The notes: generated from the letters alone by a model not told the origin. Shown: positions 1-8,841, numbered from the stretch's first letter. The stretch is DNA of 64,000 nucleotides from an uncultured Pseudoteredinibacter sp. (GCF_947502065.1 NZ_CANMYE010000013.1:22822-86821); one strand, 5' to 3'. Translations and numbers: made by a program.

Positions 1-339
1 CAAGTGGCTATTGCTAACGTCACTGGCCCCGCTGAAGGGCGCGAAGAAATTTTAGCTAATGGCAGATTGGATAACCATTGGCAACCGGCAGCAGATCAAG
101 TGTTTTATACGGTTCAATTGGCGACATTTAGGGGGCCAATAAATGAAGGTCGTTTCGTAAAGCATAATCAAGACCTCGATCCGTTATGCCGAGTTCGCCG
201 CAATGGGCAATTGGCGGTTTACTCTGGGAAATTTTTAGAGTTCGAAAGTGCCCGCCAATATCTACGGGGCTTTGAGGCAAAGCTTGACGGTTATGTGGTG
301 AGATTAAAAGGAGAATTGTTGCCCCCCTGTAGTATCTAG
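1..339 (+). CDS. SPOR-like protein, 3' end only
   Basis: This is the last 113 codons of a reading frame already open at base 1, so the true start lies to the left. The visible part resembles a SPOR-type peptidoglycan-binding fold: a FYTVQLATF strand near residue 35, then an alternating helix/strand pattern, and a second strand block ending DGYVVRLKG. SPOR domains bind denuded septal glycan. The match is by pattern only and the sequence is short. The gene converges on panB, and its stop codon lies in the loop of an inverted repeat. A GTG at base 4 could in principle be a start, but the open frame upstream makes that unlikely. Confidence 0.6.
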   Translation, partial: QVAIANVTGPAEGREEILANGRLDNHWQPAADQVFYTVQLATFRGPINEGRFVKHNQDLDPLCRVRRNGQLAVYSGKFLEFESARQYLRGFEAKLDGYVVRLKGELLPPCSI

Positions 340-347
340 GGGGCAAC
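318..347. terminator. Hairpin between converging genes
   Basis: Perfect 9-bp arms GTTGCCCCC (318-326) and GGGGGCAAC (339-347) enclose a 12-nt loop that contains the stop codon of the plus-strand gene. panB ends 23 bp further on from the other side. No T-tract follows on either strand, so intrinsic termination is possible but not certain. Confidence 0.4.
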
Positions 348-369
348 AGTCATTACAGAGTAGTTGTTA

Positions 370-1197
370 CTAGCTAAAACAGTGCTCGTCGGCAGGGAAT
401 ATCTTTGCTTTTACATCGGCGGCATATTTGTTTAGAGCGCTAGGGATGTCGCCCGCCTCAATTAAAAAATTCTTGGAAAACTTTGGTGGTTTTTCCGTTA
501 AGCCCAGAATGTCATTAATTACTAAAACTTGAGCGTCAGTATCACGCCCAGCACCAATTCCGATGACAGGCATGGAAACCGCTTCGGTAACTCGTTTGGC
601 AAGTTCACTAGGAACGCATTCTAAAACGAGTAAATCTGCTCCAGCTTCATCGAGTAGTTTTGCATCGCGTAAAATAGTTTCCGCCTGCTTGTCATCACGC
701 CCTTGTATTTTAAAGCCGCCAAGTTTGTTAACGGATTGGGGGGTTAAGCCTAGGTGTGCGCATACAGGAATGCCTCGCTCGCCGAGCATTTTTACAGTCG
801 GGGCAAGCCATTCGCCACCTTCAATTTTTACCATATGAGCGCCGGCCTGCATGATGCGAGTTGCGTTCATCATGGCTTGCTCTGGAGTGGCATAGGTCAT
901 AAAGGGCATGTCGCCCATGATTAGGGATTTGTCATTGCCTCTTTTTACGGCCTCAACATGGTAAATCATCTGTTCCATGGTTACTGGCACTGTGCTGTCA
1001 TAGCCTAGAACGGTCATTCCTAGGCTGTCGCCAACAAGTAACACTTCCACGCCACATCGTTGCGCCATTGCAGACATGGGTGCATCGTAGAGGGCAACGG
1101 TAATAAATTTCTCACCCTCAGCTTTCATTTTACGCAGTGTAGTAGTGGTCACAGCCGTAGTAAGTTTGCTTTCGGCATGTGGGCTGGCGTAAGGCAT
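370..1197 (-). CDS. panB: 3-methyl-2-oxobutanoate hydroxymethyltransferase
   Basis: PanB transfers a hydroxymethyl group from 5,10-methylene-THF to alpha-ketoisovalerate, the first committed step of pantothenate and CoA synthesis, in the cytoplasm. The 275-aa protein has the usual length and the family blocks VGDSLG (55-60, metal ligand), GDMPF (95-99), KIEGG (124-128), HLGLTPQ (148-154), ECVP (193-196) and GIGAG (203-207). A good ribosome site (AAGGAG) sits just upstream of the ATG. It is the last gene of a minus-strand run pcnB-folK-kinase-panB, 21 bp after the kinase. panC is not in the window; pseudomonads have panC directly downstream, whereas here a converging gene follows. Confidence 0.97.
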   Translation of the reverse strand: MPYASPHAESKLTTAVTTTTLRKMKAEGEKFITVALYDAPMSAMAQRCGVEVLLVGDSLGMTVLGYDSTVPVTMEQMIYHVEAVKRGNDKSLIMGDMPFMTYATPEQAMMNATRIMQAGAHMVKIEGGEWLAPTVKMLGERGIPVCAHLGLTPQSVNKLGGFKIQGRDDKQAETILRDAKLLDEAGADLLVLECVPSELAKRVTEAVSMPVIGIGAGRDTDAQVLVINDILGLTEKPPKFSKNFLIEAGDIPSALNKYAADVKAKIFPADEHCFS

Positions 1198-1218
1198 GAT
1201 TGACTCCTTAGCAGTGAA

Positions 1219-1875
1219 TTAAATCGCAGGGTTGGGATTGTAATAATGTCGACCCGAGTTAATGTTTTGCATGTACTCAAGTAGCTCTAAAAAGTGCTCT
1301 TCATTATTGATTAAATCAATCTCGCTAGCATTAACGAGCAGAAGAGGTGATGACTGATAGTGATGAAAAAATTGCGTGTAGGCCTCATTAAGGCGTTGTA
1401 AATATTCAAGGCTGATGCTCTGTTCTTGCTCTACTGCGCGCAGGTTAATACGTTCCATTAAAACTTCAGCGGGGGCTTGTAGCACCACGACCAAGTCAGC
1501 ACTAGGAGCCTTGAATTTTAAGTGGCTAAACACTTGTTGGTAGATTTTTAACTCGTCTTCATCAAGAACAACATGAGCAAAGAGCTGGTCTTTATCGATT
1601 AAAAAATCGCATACCGTGTTACCTGCAAATAAGTCATTTTGTTGCAGGCCTTCTAGTTGTCGAATTCGTTCAAAAAGAAAAAATAATTGGGTTTGCAAAG
1701 CTAGCGATTTGGGGTCGCTATAGAATCGAGCTAGAAAAGGGTTGTTCTGAGTATTGTCCAAAAGGGTGCTGGCGCCGATATGTTGAGCCAGCTTACTGGC
1801 AAAGGCGGTCTTCCCGACTCCAATTGGTCCTTCAATTGCGATCAAACGGCGTGATAAGCCCTCTGCATGACTCAT
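1219..1875 (-). CDS. Deoxynucleoside kinase family protein
   Basis: A P-loop kinase of 218 aa with Walker A GPIGVGKT at residues 16-23. The overall pattern is that of the deoxyadenosine/deoxycytidine kinase family (dNK/Dck), which phosphorylates deoxynucleosides for salvage. Family features include the FFLFERIRQL helix and a DFLIDKDQLFA segment after the expected substrate-binding region. The start codon overlaps the folK stop (ATGA arrangement), implying translational coupling. Homologues between folK and panB are common in gammaproteobacteria and are often annotated only as deoxynucleoside kinase. The nucleoside specificity cannot be read from the sequence. Confidence 0.88.
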   Translation of the reverse strand: MSHAEGLSRRLIAIEGPIGVGKTAFASKLAQHIGASTLLDNTQNNPFLARFYSDPKSLALQTQLFFLFERIRQLEGLQQNDLFAGNTVCDFLIDKDQLFAHVVLDEDELKIYQQVFSHLKFKAPSADLVVVLQAPAEVLMERINLRAVEQEQSISLEYLQRLNEAYTQFFHHYQSSPLLLVNASEIDLINNEEHFLELLEYMQNINSGRHYYNPNPAI

Positions 1876-2369
1876 TGTGCTTCCTCTGTCAGACGCTTTA
1901 AGCCCTCCCAGCCTAAAGCCTTTGCCGATGTTTTTAAAGAATCAATTGTGGGAATCTTTAAGTTATCGTCCAGCTCTAATAGTGGCTGCATGACAAAGTT
2001 TCTATTGACTATTTGTGGGTGAGGCACGTTCAGCCTGTCACTGTTGATTTGCTGTGGGCCGAAAATCAAAATGTCCAAGTCGATGGTTCGTGCCCCCCAG
2101 CGTTTGTGACGTATCCGCCCGAGTTTTGTTTCTATGGATTGTAAGGAGTCCAATAATTGATGAGCTTCAAGCTGGGTTTTTATTTTGCATACCGCATTAA
2201 GATAATCTTCTTGAGGCTCGTCATCTAGAGTTAATGCTTTGCTGCGATAGAAACTAGAGCAAGCAAGTAATTGGCATTGCTCTTGAGAGCCGATTAGTTC
2301 TAAAGCGCTCTTAAGGGTAGCCAATACATCGCCTTGGTTTGCACCTAGCCCGATAAAGGCCTCAGTCAT
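1872..2369 (-). CDS. folK: 2-amino-4-hydroxy-6-hydroxymethyldihydropteridine pyrophosphokinase
   Basis: FolK moves pyrophosphate from ATP to 6-hydroxymethyl-dihydropterin in folate synthesis. The 165-aa protein is of normal size. It begins with the GLGANQGD strand-loop (7-14) and carries the signature RWGARTIDLDIL at about 90-101, with the metal-binding aspartates. It overlaps pcnB upstream and the kinase gene downstream by 4 bp each (ATGA junctions), so pcnB, folK and the kinase are probably translated as one coupled operon. The pcnB-folK neighbourhood is well known in gammaproteobacteria. Confidence 0.96.
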   Translation of the reverse strand: MTEAFIGLGANQGDVLATLKSALELIGSQEQCQLLACSSFYRSKALTLDDEPQEDYLNAVCKIKTQLEAHQLLDSLQSIETKLGRIRHKRWGARTIDLDILIFGPQQINSDRLNVPHPQIVNRNFVMQPLLELDDNLKIPTIDSLKTSAKALGWEGLKRLTEEAQ

Positions 2370-3721
2370 GAGGAGGCTTCTTTGCTGTTTGACTTGCGTC
2401 TTTTTCTGCGCGGTCGCTTTCCCTTGGGTAGTGCGGCTAGCATTTCTTCTTGCTTTGACTCATCGGCGTCTTGGAATTCGGTCCACCATTTGCCTAGACC
2501 TTGGCAGTCTTCTCCTGTCTGCTCTCGTAACAGCAGAAAGTCGTAGGCTGCGCGAAAGCGTTGATGCTCCATCAAGCGTACAGCTCGTTTTCCGGAGCGT
2601 AAGGGTAGGCGGCCTTGTAGGTCCCAGATCTCCCTCATGGTAATCAAAAAACGTTTAGGAATTGCAGTGTGCTTTAGTTGTGCATCAATAACTTTTTGAG
2701 CGGCTTTGTGCATTCGCATGGCTGGCGGATTTTTAGGATCCTGCTGTGCGAGGGCATCTTGTAGTGGCCCCCACAATAAAGCTGCAAGAATAAAAGCCGG
2801 GGTCACTCTTTGTTCATTGGCCAGTCTGCGATCAGTGTTCTGCATGACCAGCTTTAATAAGGCTTGATCAAAACCCTCGTTACGATCCAATCTTGCCGAA
2901 GTGGCAGGAAACAAAGGCGCAAGCAGTTCATATTCTCTTAGTTTGTCTAAGGTCGCCTGGGCGTTCCCGCCAAGGAATAACTTTAGACACTCGTCAAATA
3001 GGCGCGCAGAAGAGATATTTTCTAAAAGGGGAGCCATTTGTTTGATAGGCGCAGCAGTATGTTGCTCGATATCAAAACTTAATTTGGCGGCAAATCTGGC
3101 AGCACGTAATAGACGTACAGGGTCTTCTTGGTAGCGGGTTTTGGGATCGCCAATCATGCGGATAAGCTTATTATCGAGATCGCTAACGCCGTTGGTGTAG
3201 TCGTGGATGCTAAATCCATCTAGAGAGTAATACAGAGCATTAACGGTAAAGTCGCGGCGAAGGGCGTCTGAACGCAGGTCGCCAAAGACATTGTCTCGTA
3301 GCAGCATCCCTTCTTTCGATTGGCGCGATTCAGCGCTATTAGAGGCGCTGTCATGATTAGCTCTAAATGTGGTAACTTCGATGATTTCCCGGCCAAAACG
3401 TACATGTACAATTTTAAACCGTCTACCTATTATTCGGGCGCTTCTAAACAGCTTTCTTACCTGTTCAGGGGTCGCATTGGTGGCAACATCAAAATCCTTA
3501 GGGTTACCTCCCAGTAAGGTGTCGCGCACCCCTCCGCCAACCAAATAGGCTTCGAATCCTGCTTCATTGAGCACTTTCATCACTTTGATAGCACTACGGC
3601 TAATGCGCTTACGTGAAATGCTGTGCTGATCACGAGGAATAATTTTAGCTTCTTGCGGGTATACATACTGGCTAGAAGACTTAAACAAGCTATTAATTGA
3701 ACGAATAACGCGTGTAAACAT
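2366..3721 (-). CDS. pcnB: Poly(A) polymerase I
   Basis: PcnB adds 3' poly(A) tails that promote RNA decay. The nucleotidyltransferase head shows VGGGVRDTLLG (61-71) followed by KDFDVA, whose two aspartates (76 and 78) form the catalytic carboxylates. The RRDFTVNALYY motif of the Class II nucleotidyltransferase family is present. The C-terminus is strongly basic (KRPRRKRRK), as in the E. coli enzyme and unlike the related CCA-adding enzyme. At 451 aa it has normal length. It is the first gene of the minus-strand operon, and about 180 bp of leader separates it from the terminator of the CrcZ-like RNA gene, the same gene order as in Pseudomonas. Confidence 0.96.
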   Translation of the reverse strand: MFTRVIRSINSLFKSSSQYVYPQEAKIIPRDQHSISRKRISRSAIKVMKVLNEAGFEAYLVGGGVRDTLLGGNPKDFDVATNATPEQVRKLFRSARIIGRRFKIVHVRFGREIIEVTTFRANHDSASNSAESRQSKEGMLLRDNVFGDLRSDALRRDFTVNALYYSLDGFSIHDYTNGVSDLDNKLIRMIGDPKTRYQEDPVRLLRAARFAAKLSFDIEQHTAAPIKQMAPLLENISSARLFDECLKLFLGGNAQATLDKLREYELLAPLFPATSARLDRNEGFDQALLKLVMQNTDRRLANEQRVTPAFILAALLWGPLQDALAQQDPKNPPAMRMHKAAQKVIDAQLKHTAIPKRFLITMREIWDLQGRLPLRSGKRAVRLMEHQRFRAAYDFLLLREQTGEDCQGLGKWWTEFQDADESKQEEMLAALPKGKRPRRKRRKSNSKEASS

Positions 3722-3888
3722 ATTAGTAGGGCAGGGCCTGGTTCTCGGCTCAGTAAGGCAATAAAGGCCGCTCTTTTGGGCAGGCTAGGTATTGCGTTTT
3801 TAGAATGGGGCGAAGTGTAACACGGTTATGTGAATAGGCCCATTTAAGGGTATAAAGGTAGCAGCACTGGAGAACATAAATTGGGGAT

Positions 3889-3918
3889 AGCAAAACGGGA
3901 AGCATAAAGCTTCCCGTT
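3889..3918 (-). terminator. Terminator of the CrcZ-like RNA
   Basis: On the minus strand a perfect 10-bp stem, AACGGGAAGC/GCTTCCCGTT (3918-3909 and 3903-3894) with a 5-nt loop, runs into TTTT (3895-3892) and then GCTAT. The stem is strong but the T-tract is short. It marks the likely 3' end of the RNA described at 3889-4201 and separates it from pcnB. Confidence 0.65.
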
Positions 3919-4201
3919 CAAGCAAGGTGGTAACTTGTACTAACGAATACCTCGTTATTGTTATTAGCGGGGCGAGTCCTTGCCCCCATTAGCAACTTGC
4001 TTTTCTGGCAAACCCTGTCCAGTGCAGTCAGTCAGTTTTACGCTTGTTATTGTTATTTTTTGTTGTTGTGCTTATTTTTAGAGGTCAGCAGCATCAATAT
4101 GTTCACTACCGTAATCACTACGCATTAACCATGCATATTAAGTATCGTTATTATTATTGTGTCTGTTGATTTATTTTTATTATTTGTTGTTGTTATTTGG
4201 C
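3889..4201 (-). ncRNA. CrcZ-like Hfq/Crc-sequestering small RNA (predicted)
   Basis: No credible protein lies between cbrB and pcnB, the place where Pseudomonas keeps crcZ. On the minus strand the segment is rich in A-R-N triplets. Cluster 1 is at 4198-4145, with blocks such as AACAACAACAAATAA and ACAATAATAATAACG. Cluster 2 is at 4080-4043, with CACAACAACAA and AATAACAATAACAA. Cluster 3 is at 3966-3952, around AATAACAATAACG. Such motifs bind the distal face of Hfq together with Crc. A sigma54 promoter precedes it, a hairpin terminator follows, and a GGGGC/GCCCC stem lies near 3967-3986. The predicted length of about 313 nt is somewhat shorter than known CrcZ RNAs (roughly 370-410 nt). Ends are inferred. 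The role proposed is to titrate Hfq/Crc when CbrB is active and so relieve catabolite repression. Confidence 0.75.
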
Positions 4202-4210
4202 GACTATAAA

Positions 4211-4228
4211 AGCATTTAGTGTGCCAAT
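4211..4228 (-). promoter_or_regulatory. Sigma54 promoter of the CrcZ-like RNA
   Basis: Minus-strand TTGGCAC, five bases, then ATGCT: the -24 GG and -12 GC elements are at the required 10-bp spacing, and only one base of the TTGGCAC-N5-TTGCT consensus differs. The predicted start point is near 4201. CbrB, encoded next door, has the GAFTGA loop needed to activate sigma54 polymerase. Confidence 0.75.
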
Positions 4229-4322
4229 GTTGAAAAATTGTTTTAAATCAATGACTTATAGAAATTACTTGAAAAAAATAGATTGTTTGCTACTCGAATT
4301 CGTTACCGAATCTCTCGTCAGT

Positions 4323-4350
4323 TGTTACGTCGTAGCGCGTGCGGGTAACA
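4323..4350. promoter_or_regulatory. Probable CbrB upstream activator site
   Basis: Inverted hexamers TGTTAC (4323-4328) and GTAACA (4345-4350) are separated by 16 bp and centred about 135 bp upstream of the predicted small-RNA start. This is a normal position for a sigma54 activator. As I recall, the same half-sites are reported for Pseudomonas CbrB, with a spacing of about 14 bp. The assignment rests on half-site identity and position. Confidence 0.6.
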
Positions 4351-4438
4351 CTTTGGGTCAAGGGGGGGAACTTTTTGGTCAATTGTATGCCAGCCCTCCA
4401 TGGGCTTGGCACTTAAGTTGTAGCTTGAAGTGGGTTTG

Positions 4439-5833
4439 CTATTTTGCTTGGTTGGTTTTCTTGCGTGGAATTCCCAAGCGTTGGCGCCGCTCCCATAAAC
4501 ACTTTCGACTGACTCCGAGCTTACGCGCGAGCTCTGTTTCGCTCATGGTATCTTGGTGTTCTAAGACGAAGCGCTGGAAGTAGTCTTCTAGGGAAAGGTC
4601 CTCTGCCGGCTCCTGAGTCGGCTTGCGGGGTCTTAATGTCGATTGAATTATCTGAATGTCAGTCGGATCATCTATTTCTACTAAATCAAGGTCGATACCT
4701 AAAAGATCGTGAGAGATTTCCTTGTCGTCTTCGCACAATATGACGCTACGTTGCATGGCGTTTTCCATTTCACGAACGTTACCAGGCCAAGTATAGGTTG
4801 TTATGGCTTGTATCGCTTCGGGGCTTAGGCGTAAAGCAGGCTTCTTAAAGGCTTCGCAATAGCGCGCCAGCATGTGCTCAGCTAATGAAATTACATCCTT
4901 GCCTCGCTCTCTTAGGGGCGGTAGATCCAGTTGAACAACGTTAATGCGGAAGTATAAGTCCTGGCGAAAGCGCCCTTCATCGGAAAGCCTTCTGAGATCA
5001 CGGTGCGTGGCAGCAACTAGGCGAACATCTACTTTTTGAGAGTGGATAGAGCCAATAGGGCGTACCTCTCCTTCTTGTAGCACACGTAGCAGTCTTGCCT
5101 GGGCTTCGAGTGGTAGCTCGCCAATTTCATCTAAAAACAAAGTGCCGCCATCTGCGGCAGCAATAAGCCCTTCACGATGGCTGTCTGCGCCAGTAAATGC
5201 GCCTTTTTCGTGGCCAAACAGTTCGGATTCAATCAGGGTTTCGGGGATCGCAGCACAATTTACGCTAATCAATGGGCTTTGGGCGCGAGGACTTTCTTGA
5301 TGAATAGCTTTTGCGGCGAGCTCTTTTCCAGTACCTGTTTCGCCGTGAACCAATACGGTTGCTCCTGTGGGCGCAACTTTGTGTATGCGGTTGTAAAGGT
5401 TTTTCATGACCTGGCTACTGCCAATCATGCCTGCTATAGCTTGGCTAGAGGATTTAGATTGATTAAGAGCTTTTGCCGCTGCATTGGCTTTGCCTATAGC
5501 TCTGCGCACCGAGGCAAGCATTTCGTCGTGATCAAAAGGTTTAGCAATATAATCAACGGCGCCCATGCGCATGGAGTCAACGGCGGAGCGCAGGCTGGCA
5601 TAGCTGGTCATAATCAATACTGGGATATCACCCGCGAGCTGAATGAGGTCAGTCCCTGGCCCCCCAGGCAGGCGTAAATCACTAATGATCAATTCGAAAT
5701 TAGCGAGCTTATACTTGGTGGTAGCTTCTTTAACCGAACTGGCCTCACTGACAGTATATTTGTGGCGCTCTAATAGCTTGCGCAAGGCGGTCCGGATAAT
5801 GGCTTCATCTTCCACAATCAAAATGTTGCTCAT
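4439..5833 (-). CDS. cbrB: Sigma54-dependent response regulator CbrB
   Basis: An NtrC-family activator of 464 aa. The receiver domain (1-120) has phospho-acceptor D52 and conserved K98. The AAA+ domain shows Walker A GETGTGKE (164-171), GAFTGA (211-216) and Walker B LFLDEIGE (232-239). The C-terminal Fis-type helix-turn-helix has the ARKLGVSRKCLWERRQRL pattern typical of CbrB. With CbrA it senses carbon/nitrogen status and in pseudomonads activates crcZ and catabolic genes. It follows cbrA by 80 bp, and that gap holds three GTAACA half-sites, possibly for autoregulation. The downstream RNA gene, sigma54 promoter and activator site support the CbrB assignment over other NtrC-like regulators. 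Confidence 0.93.
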   Translation of the reverse strand: MSNILIVEDEAIIRTALRKLLERHKYTVSEASSVKEATTKYKLANFELIISDLRLPGGPGTDLIQLAGDIPVLIMTSYASLRSAVDSMRMGAVDYIAKPFDHDEMLASVRRAIGKANAAAKALNQSKSSSQAIAGMIGSSQVMKNLYNRIHKVAPTGATVLVHGETGTGKELAAKAIHQESPRAQSPLISVNCAAIPETLIESELFGHEKGAFTGADSHREGLIAAADGGTLFLDEIGELPLEAQARLLRVLQEGEVRPIGSIHSQKVDVRLVAATHRDLRRLSDEGRFRQDLYFRINVVQLDLPPLRERGKDVISLAEHMLARYCEAFKKPALRLSPEAIQAITTYTWPGNVREMENAMQRSVILCEDDKEISHDLLGIDLDLVEIDDPTDIQIIQSTLRPRKPTQEPAEDLSLEDYFQRFVLEHQDTMSETELARKLGVSRKCLWERRQRLGIPRKKTNQAK

Positions 5834-5913
5834 AGCTTAGCTGCTCACCAATTGATCAGTGTTACTGTTACTTTTTCGGAGGAGGCATAGTGTTACCTCC
5901 ATGGCACACAGTT

Positions 5914-8841
5914 TCAAGGCTTAAGGGGGAATTTTAAGATGAATTGTGCGCCTGATGGGCTTTCTTTAAGGCCCAGGTTGCGTATCTCAATGCTGCCTGA
6001 ATGCTCTTCCATAATGCTATAAACCATTGCGAGGCCTAGGCCGGTGCCTTCTCCGGGGTCTTTGGTGGTGAAAAATGGCTCGAGAATACGCTCCATTATC
6101 GCCTCGGGCACCCCAGGGCCTTGATCCGTTACCCTCAGTATCAATTGCTCATTTGATGGTTCTGCTGCCACAGTGACCTTAGCCCCAGCAGGACTTACGT
6201 CTCTGGCGTTACTTAGTAGATTAATAAACACCTGAATTAAGCGTTGACTATCGCCCAGTATTTGCAGCTGATCGGAAACATTATTTATGAACTGTATTTG
6301 CTGCTTCTCGGGGTGTAATTCTAGTAGGTGGATGGCCTCGGTGACACACTCACGAATCTGAATCCTTTGAAGTTGGCTTTGATCGCTTTTACCTGTGTGG
6401 GAGAAATTAACCAGTGACTGTACTATTCGGGTAATGCGATCAGTTTGAGAGAGAATCTGCTCAACGGTTTCTTGGGTATCTTCAGGCTCCGTCTCATAGC
6501 GCAGGTTTTGCGCTAGGCAGGCAATGCCTGTTACCGGGTTGCCAATTTCATGGGCGACCCCAGCCGCTAAACGCCCCACAGATGCTAGGCGTTCATTATG
6601 CATGAGCTCCTGCTCAAGTCGGTGAGTTTCGGTGACATCTTCCAGTAAAATTACAGTGCCTTGGGCGCGGCCTTCCATTGGGGTTTGAACTTTTGCCACA
6701 TGTAGGCTGATCCAGTGCGGCTGGCCATCAATTTCTACTTCTTGATTGGCCCAGTGGGTTGCTGCGCTGTGATAAAAGTTTCTAATAATTGGGCCCCAAG
6801 GCGGTGGAAGTTCGTTTAGATGGGAGCCGCTAATTTTTTCTCCAGCTAAACGAGTTAAATGCCCCATCGCTTTGTTCCACAGCACAACCTCTAAATCTTG
6901 ACCGATAGAGCACACTGCCATAGGAAGCTCTTGTAGTGTTTGGCGGTGATAGAGTCGCAAATTGTTTAATTCGGCGGGTAGACCGACTAGCTTATTTTGA
7001 TTTTGATCCAGCCTTTCTTCCATAAAGGTGACGTCTGTCGATGAGCCTTTGTGTTTGCGTAGGGGGATAAATTTACTGATAATTTCTTGCGCCATATTGA
7101 CACCTAAAATACCACTCAAATTGGCTTCAAGCTGATCTCGCAAACGTCTGAGTGCGTAAGGGCGGCGTTCATTTTCATCAAGTTTAAGTTGGCTTAGGGC
7201 TTTGCTAATGGCCTCTCTACTTGGTTGGCTGCCGAGAGCTGAGCTTAAGCGTCGTTCGACATCGCTAACAGAAAAAACATCCAGGCTACTACGCTTAGGT
7301 TGGCTTAACTCGTTTTCGGCACAAAGTTCTGCACTATAAACCTCTTCTGCTGTTGCCTGGCTGCGATAAGATACCCAAGCAAAAATCAAACTATTGATGG
7401 TAAGCGATAATAGTGCCACCGTATCCCAGTGTTCTAAGCCCAGTTGAAGGTGCGGGCCGTAACCCAAATTAATACTTTTAATGTTAAATAACGTAGGTAT
7501 GGCCAAGCCTAAAAGCCAAATAGCGGCTCCGGCACTAAGCCCTGCTAAAAACCCTTGGCGATTGCCACTAGGCCAATAACTGATGGCGATTAACCCAGGT
7601 ACAAATTGTGCGCCAGCAATAAAACTCAACAACGCTAGTTCAGTTAAGCTGTGTTGACCTTGCCACAAACTATAAAGCCCAAGGGTCGTAACCATTAAGC
7701 AGCAAATAGCAATTTGCTGAAGTCTTTTCAGTTGTTTACTGAGCCCACTGCCACGGCGAACGCCTGTTATCGGAAGTAGGCAGTGATTAACGACCATCGT
7801 ACTAAGACTGATTAATATGGTGATCAATGCCGTTGCTGATGCTGATGCGCCAGCGATAAACATGATGAGTGTCCATACTGGTCGCTCCATGGAAATGGGA
7901 AGCCCCAAAGCAAAGAATTCTGGCTGCGTTAATACGCCTCTTTCAAAACCCGCCCAAAGCACTGGGAAAATAGGGAACGCAAAAAGCAGTAAAAGAGTAG
8001 GGAAGGCCCAGGGTAAAATTCTTTTGATGTTGCTTTTAGGCTGCTGAATGACCGCGCTGTGAAAGAGGTTGGGGGTGATTAAAGAGCTGGCAATAAAAAC
8101 AAGTAACAGTGTGTGCGATGATGTTTCTCGCAACGGCGAGTACAGAAGGTTGACGTTTTCTGGGTGTTCTACTAACCATTTATCAAGCTGATCGAAGCCG
8201 CCAAAAACCGCAAAGATAGCAAGCAGCCCGATGGCGTTGAATGCAAAGATTTTAACGATTGTATCGGCCGCCAGTATTAAAGGCAGTCGAGAATAATGTT
8301 GTTTGCTGGCAGCAATAAGACTGATAGTTAACACTATGGCGGCGAAACCTAATGTCGCAAAATCGTTACTGTGTAGGCTATCTTCAGTGTAATGATTTCC
8401 ATGGGTTATAAGCTCGTAACTCAGTGATAGGCTTTGCAATTGCGCTGCCAGTAAGGGCATGAGTGCGAGTGCGAGAAAGAGGGTTGCCAGTTGCCCTGCG
8501 CTATTACTGTGATATCTAAAAACCAATAAATCGGCAAGGGATTGTAATTGATAACGTCTACATAATTCGGCCAGAGGGGCTAAGGCTAGTGGCGCAAATA
8601 GAAATAAGGTTCCCGTCCCTAGGTAGTAGGCAAACGCTCCATAGCCGTACTCTAAAGCTAACTGGCTTGAGCCATATAAGCTCCAGGCGCTAGCGAACAC
8701 ACCTAGAGCTAAAGTTTGTGTTGCTGGGTGCTGGCTTAAACGCCGTAGCCAGCGAAACTTTCCTGCAATTAAAAGGATAGCTAAAAAAGAGAGCAAATAT
8801 GTTGCGGTAGCCGCTATTACCAAAGTTTCTGATAGGGTCAT
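5914..8841 (-). CDS. cbrA: Transporter-linked sensor histidine kinase CbrA
   Basis: A 975-aa hybrid of transporter and kinase. The first 500 or so residues are a polytopic sodium/solute symporter (SLC5-like) domain with about a dozen hydrophobic segments. Then come a linker, a PAS domain (about 625-740) and a histidine kinase core with H764 in AHEIGNP, an asparagine box (NLLSNARD) and a GTGLGLAM glycine box. Length and order match Pseudomonas CbrA (about 980 aa). In that family the symporter module can carry histidine, and the kinase drives CbrB. Its ATG overlaps the stop of the tiny upstream gene cbrX (ATGA), so its translation is probably coupled to cbrX. Confidence 0.95.
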   Translation of the reverse strand: MTLSETLVIAATATYLLSFLAILLIAGKFRWLRRLSQHPATQTLALGVFASAWSLYGSSQLALEYGYGAFAYYLGTGTLFLFAPLALAPLAELCRRYQLQSLADLLVFRYHSNSAGQLATLFLALALMPLLAAQLQSLSLSYELITHGNHYTEDSLHSNDFATLGFAAIVLTISLIAASKQHYSRLPLILAADTIVKIFAFNAIGLLAIFAVFGGFDQLDKWLVEHPENVNLLYSPLRETSSHTLLLVFIASSLITPNLFHSAVIQQPKSNIKRILPWAFPTLLLLFAFPIFPVLWAGFERGVLTQPEFFALGLPISMERPVWTLIMFIAGASASATALITILISLSTMVVNHCLLPITGVRRGSGLSKQLKRLQQIAICCLMVTTLGLYSLWQGQHSLTELALLSFIAGAQFVPGLIAISYWPSGNRQGFLAGLSAGAAIWLLGLAIPTLFNIKSINLGYGPHLQLGLEHWDTVALLSLTINSLIFAWVSYRSQATAEEVYSAELCAENELSQPKRSSLDVFSVSDVERRLSSALGSQPSREAISKALSQLKLDENERRPYALRRLRDQLEANLSGILGVNMAQEIISKFIPLRKHKGSSTDVTFMEERLDQNQNKLVGLPAELNNLRLYHRQTLQELPMAVCSIGQDLEVVLWNKAMGHLTRLAGEKISGSHLNELPPPWGPIIRNFYHSAATHWANQEVEIDGQPHWISLHVAKVQTPMEGRAQGTVILLEDVTETHRLEQELMHNERLASVGRLAAGVAHEIGNPVTGIACLAQNLRYETEPEDTQETVEQILSQTDRITRIVQSLVNFSHTGKSDQSQLQRIQIRECVTEAIHLLELHPEKQQIQFINNVSDQLQILGDSQRLIQVFINLLSNARDVSPAGAKVTVAAEPSNEQLILRVTDQGPGVPEAIMERILEPFFTTKDPGEGTGLGLAMVYSIMEEHSGSIEIRNLGLKESPSGAQFILKFPLKP

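Noticed and set aside
4197..4583. Plus-strand 128-aa reading frame between pcnB and cbrB
   Set aside because: It overlaps the cbrB 3' end and the predicted small-RNA promoter on the opposite strand, has no ribosome site and shows no protein-like composition.
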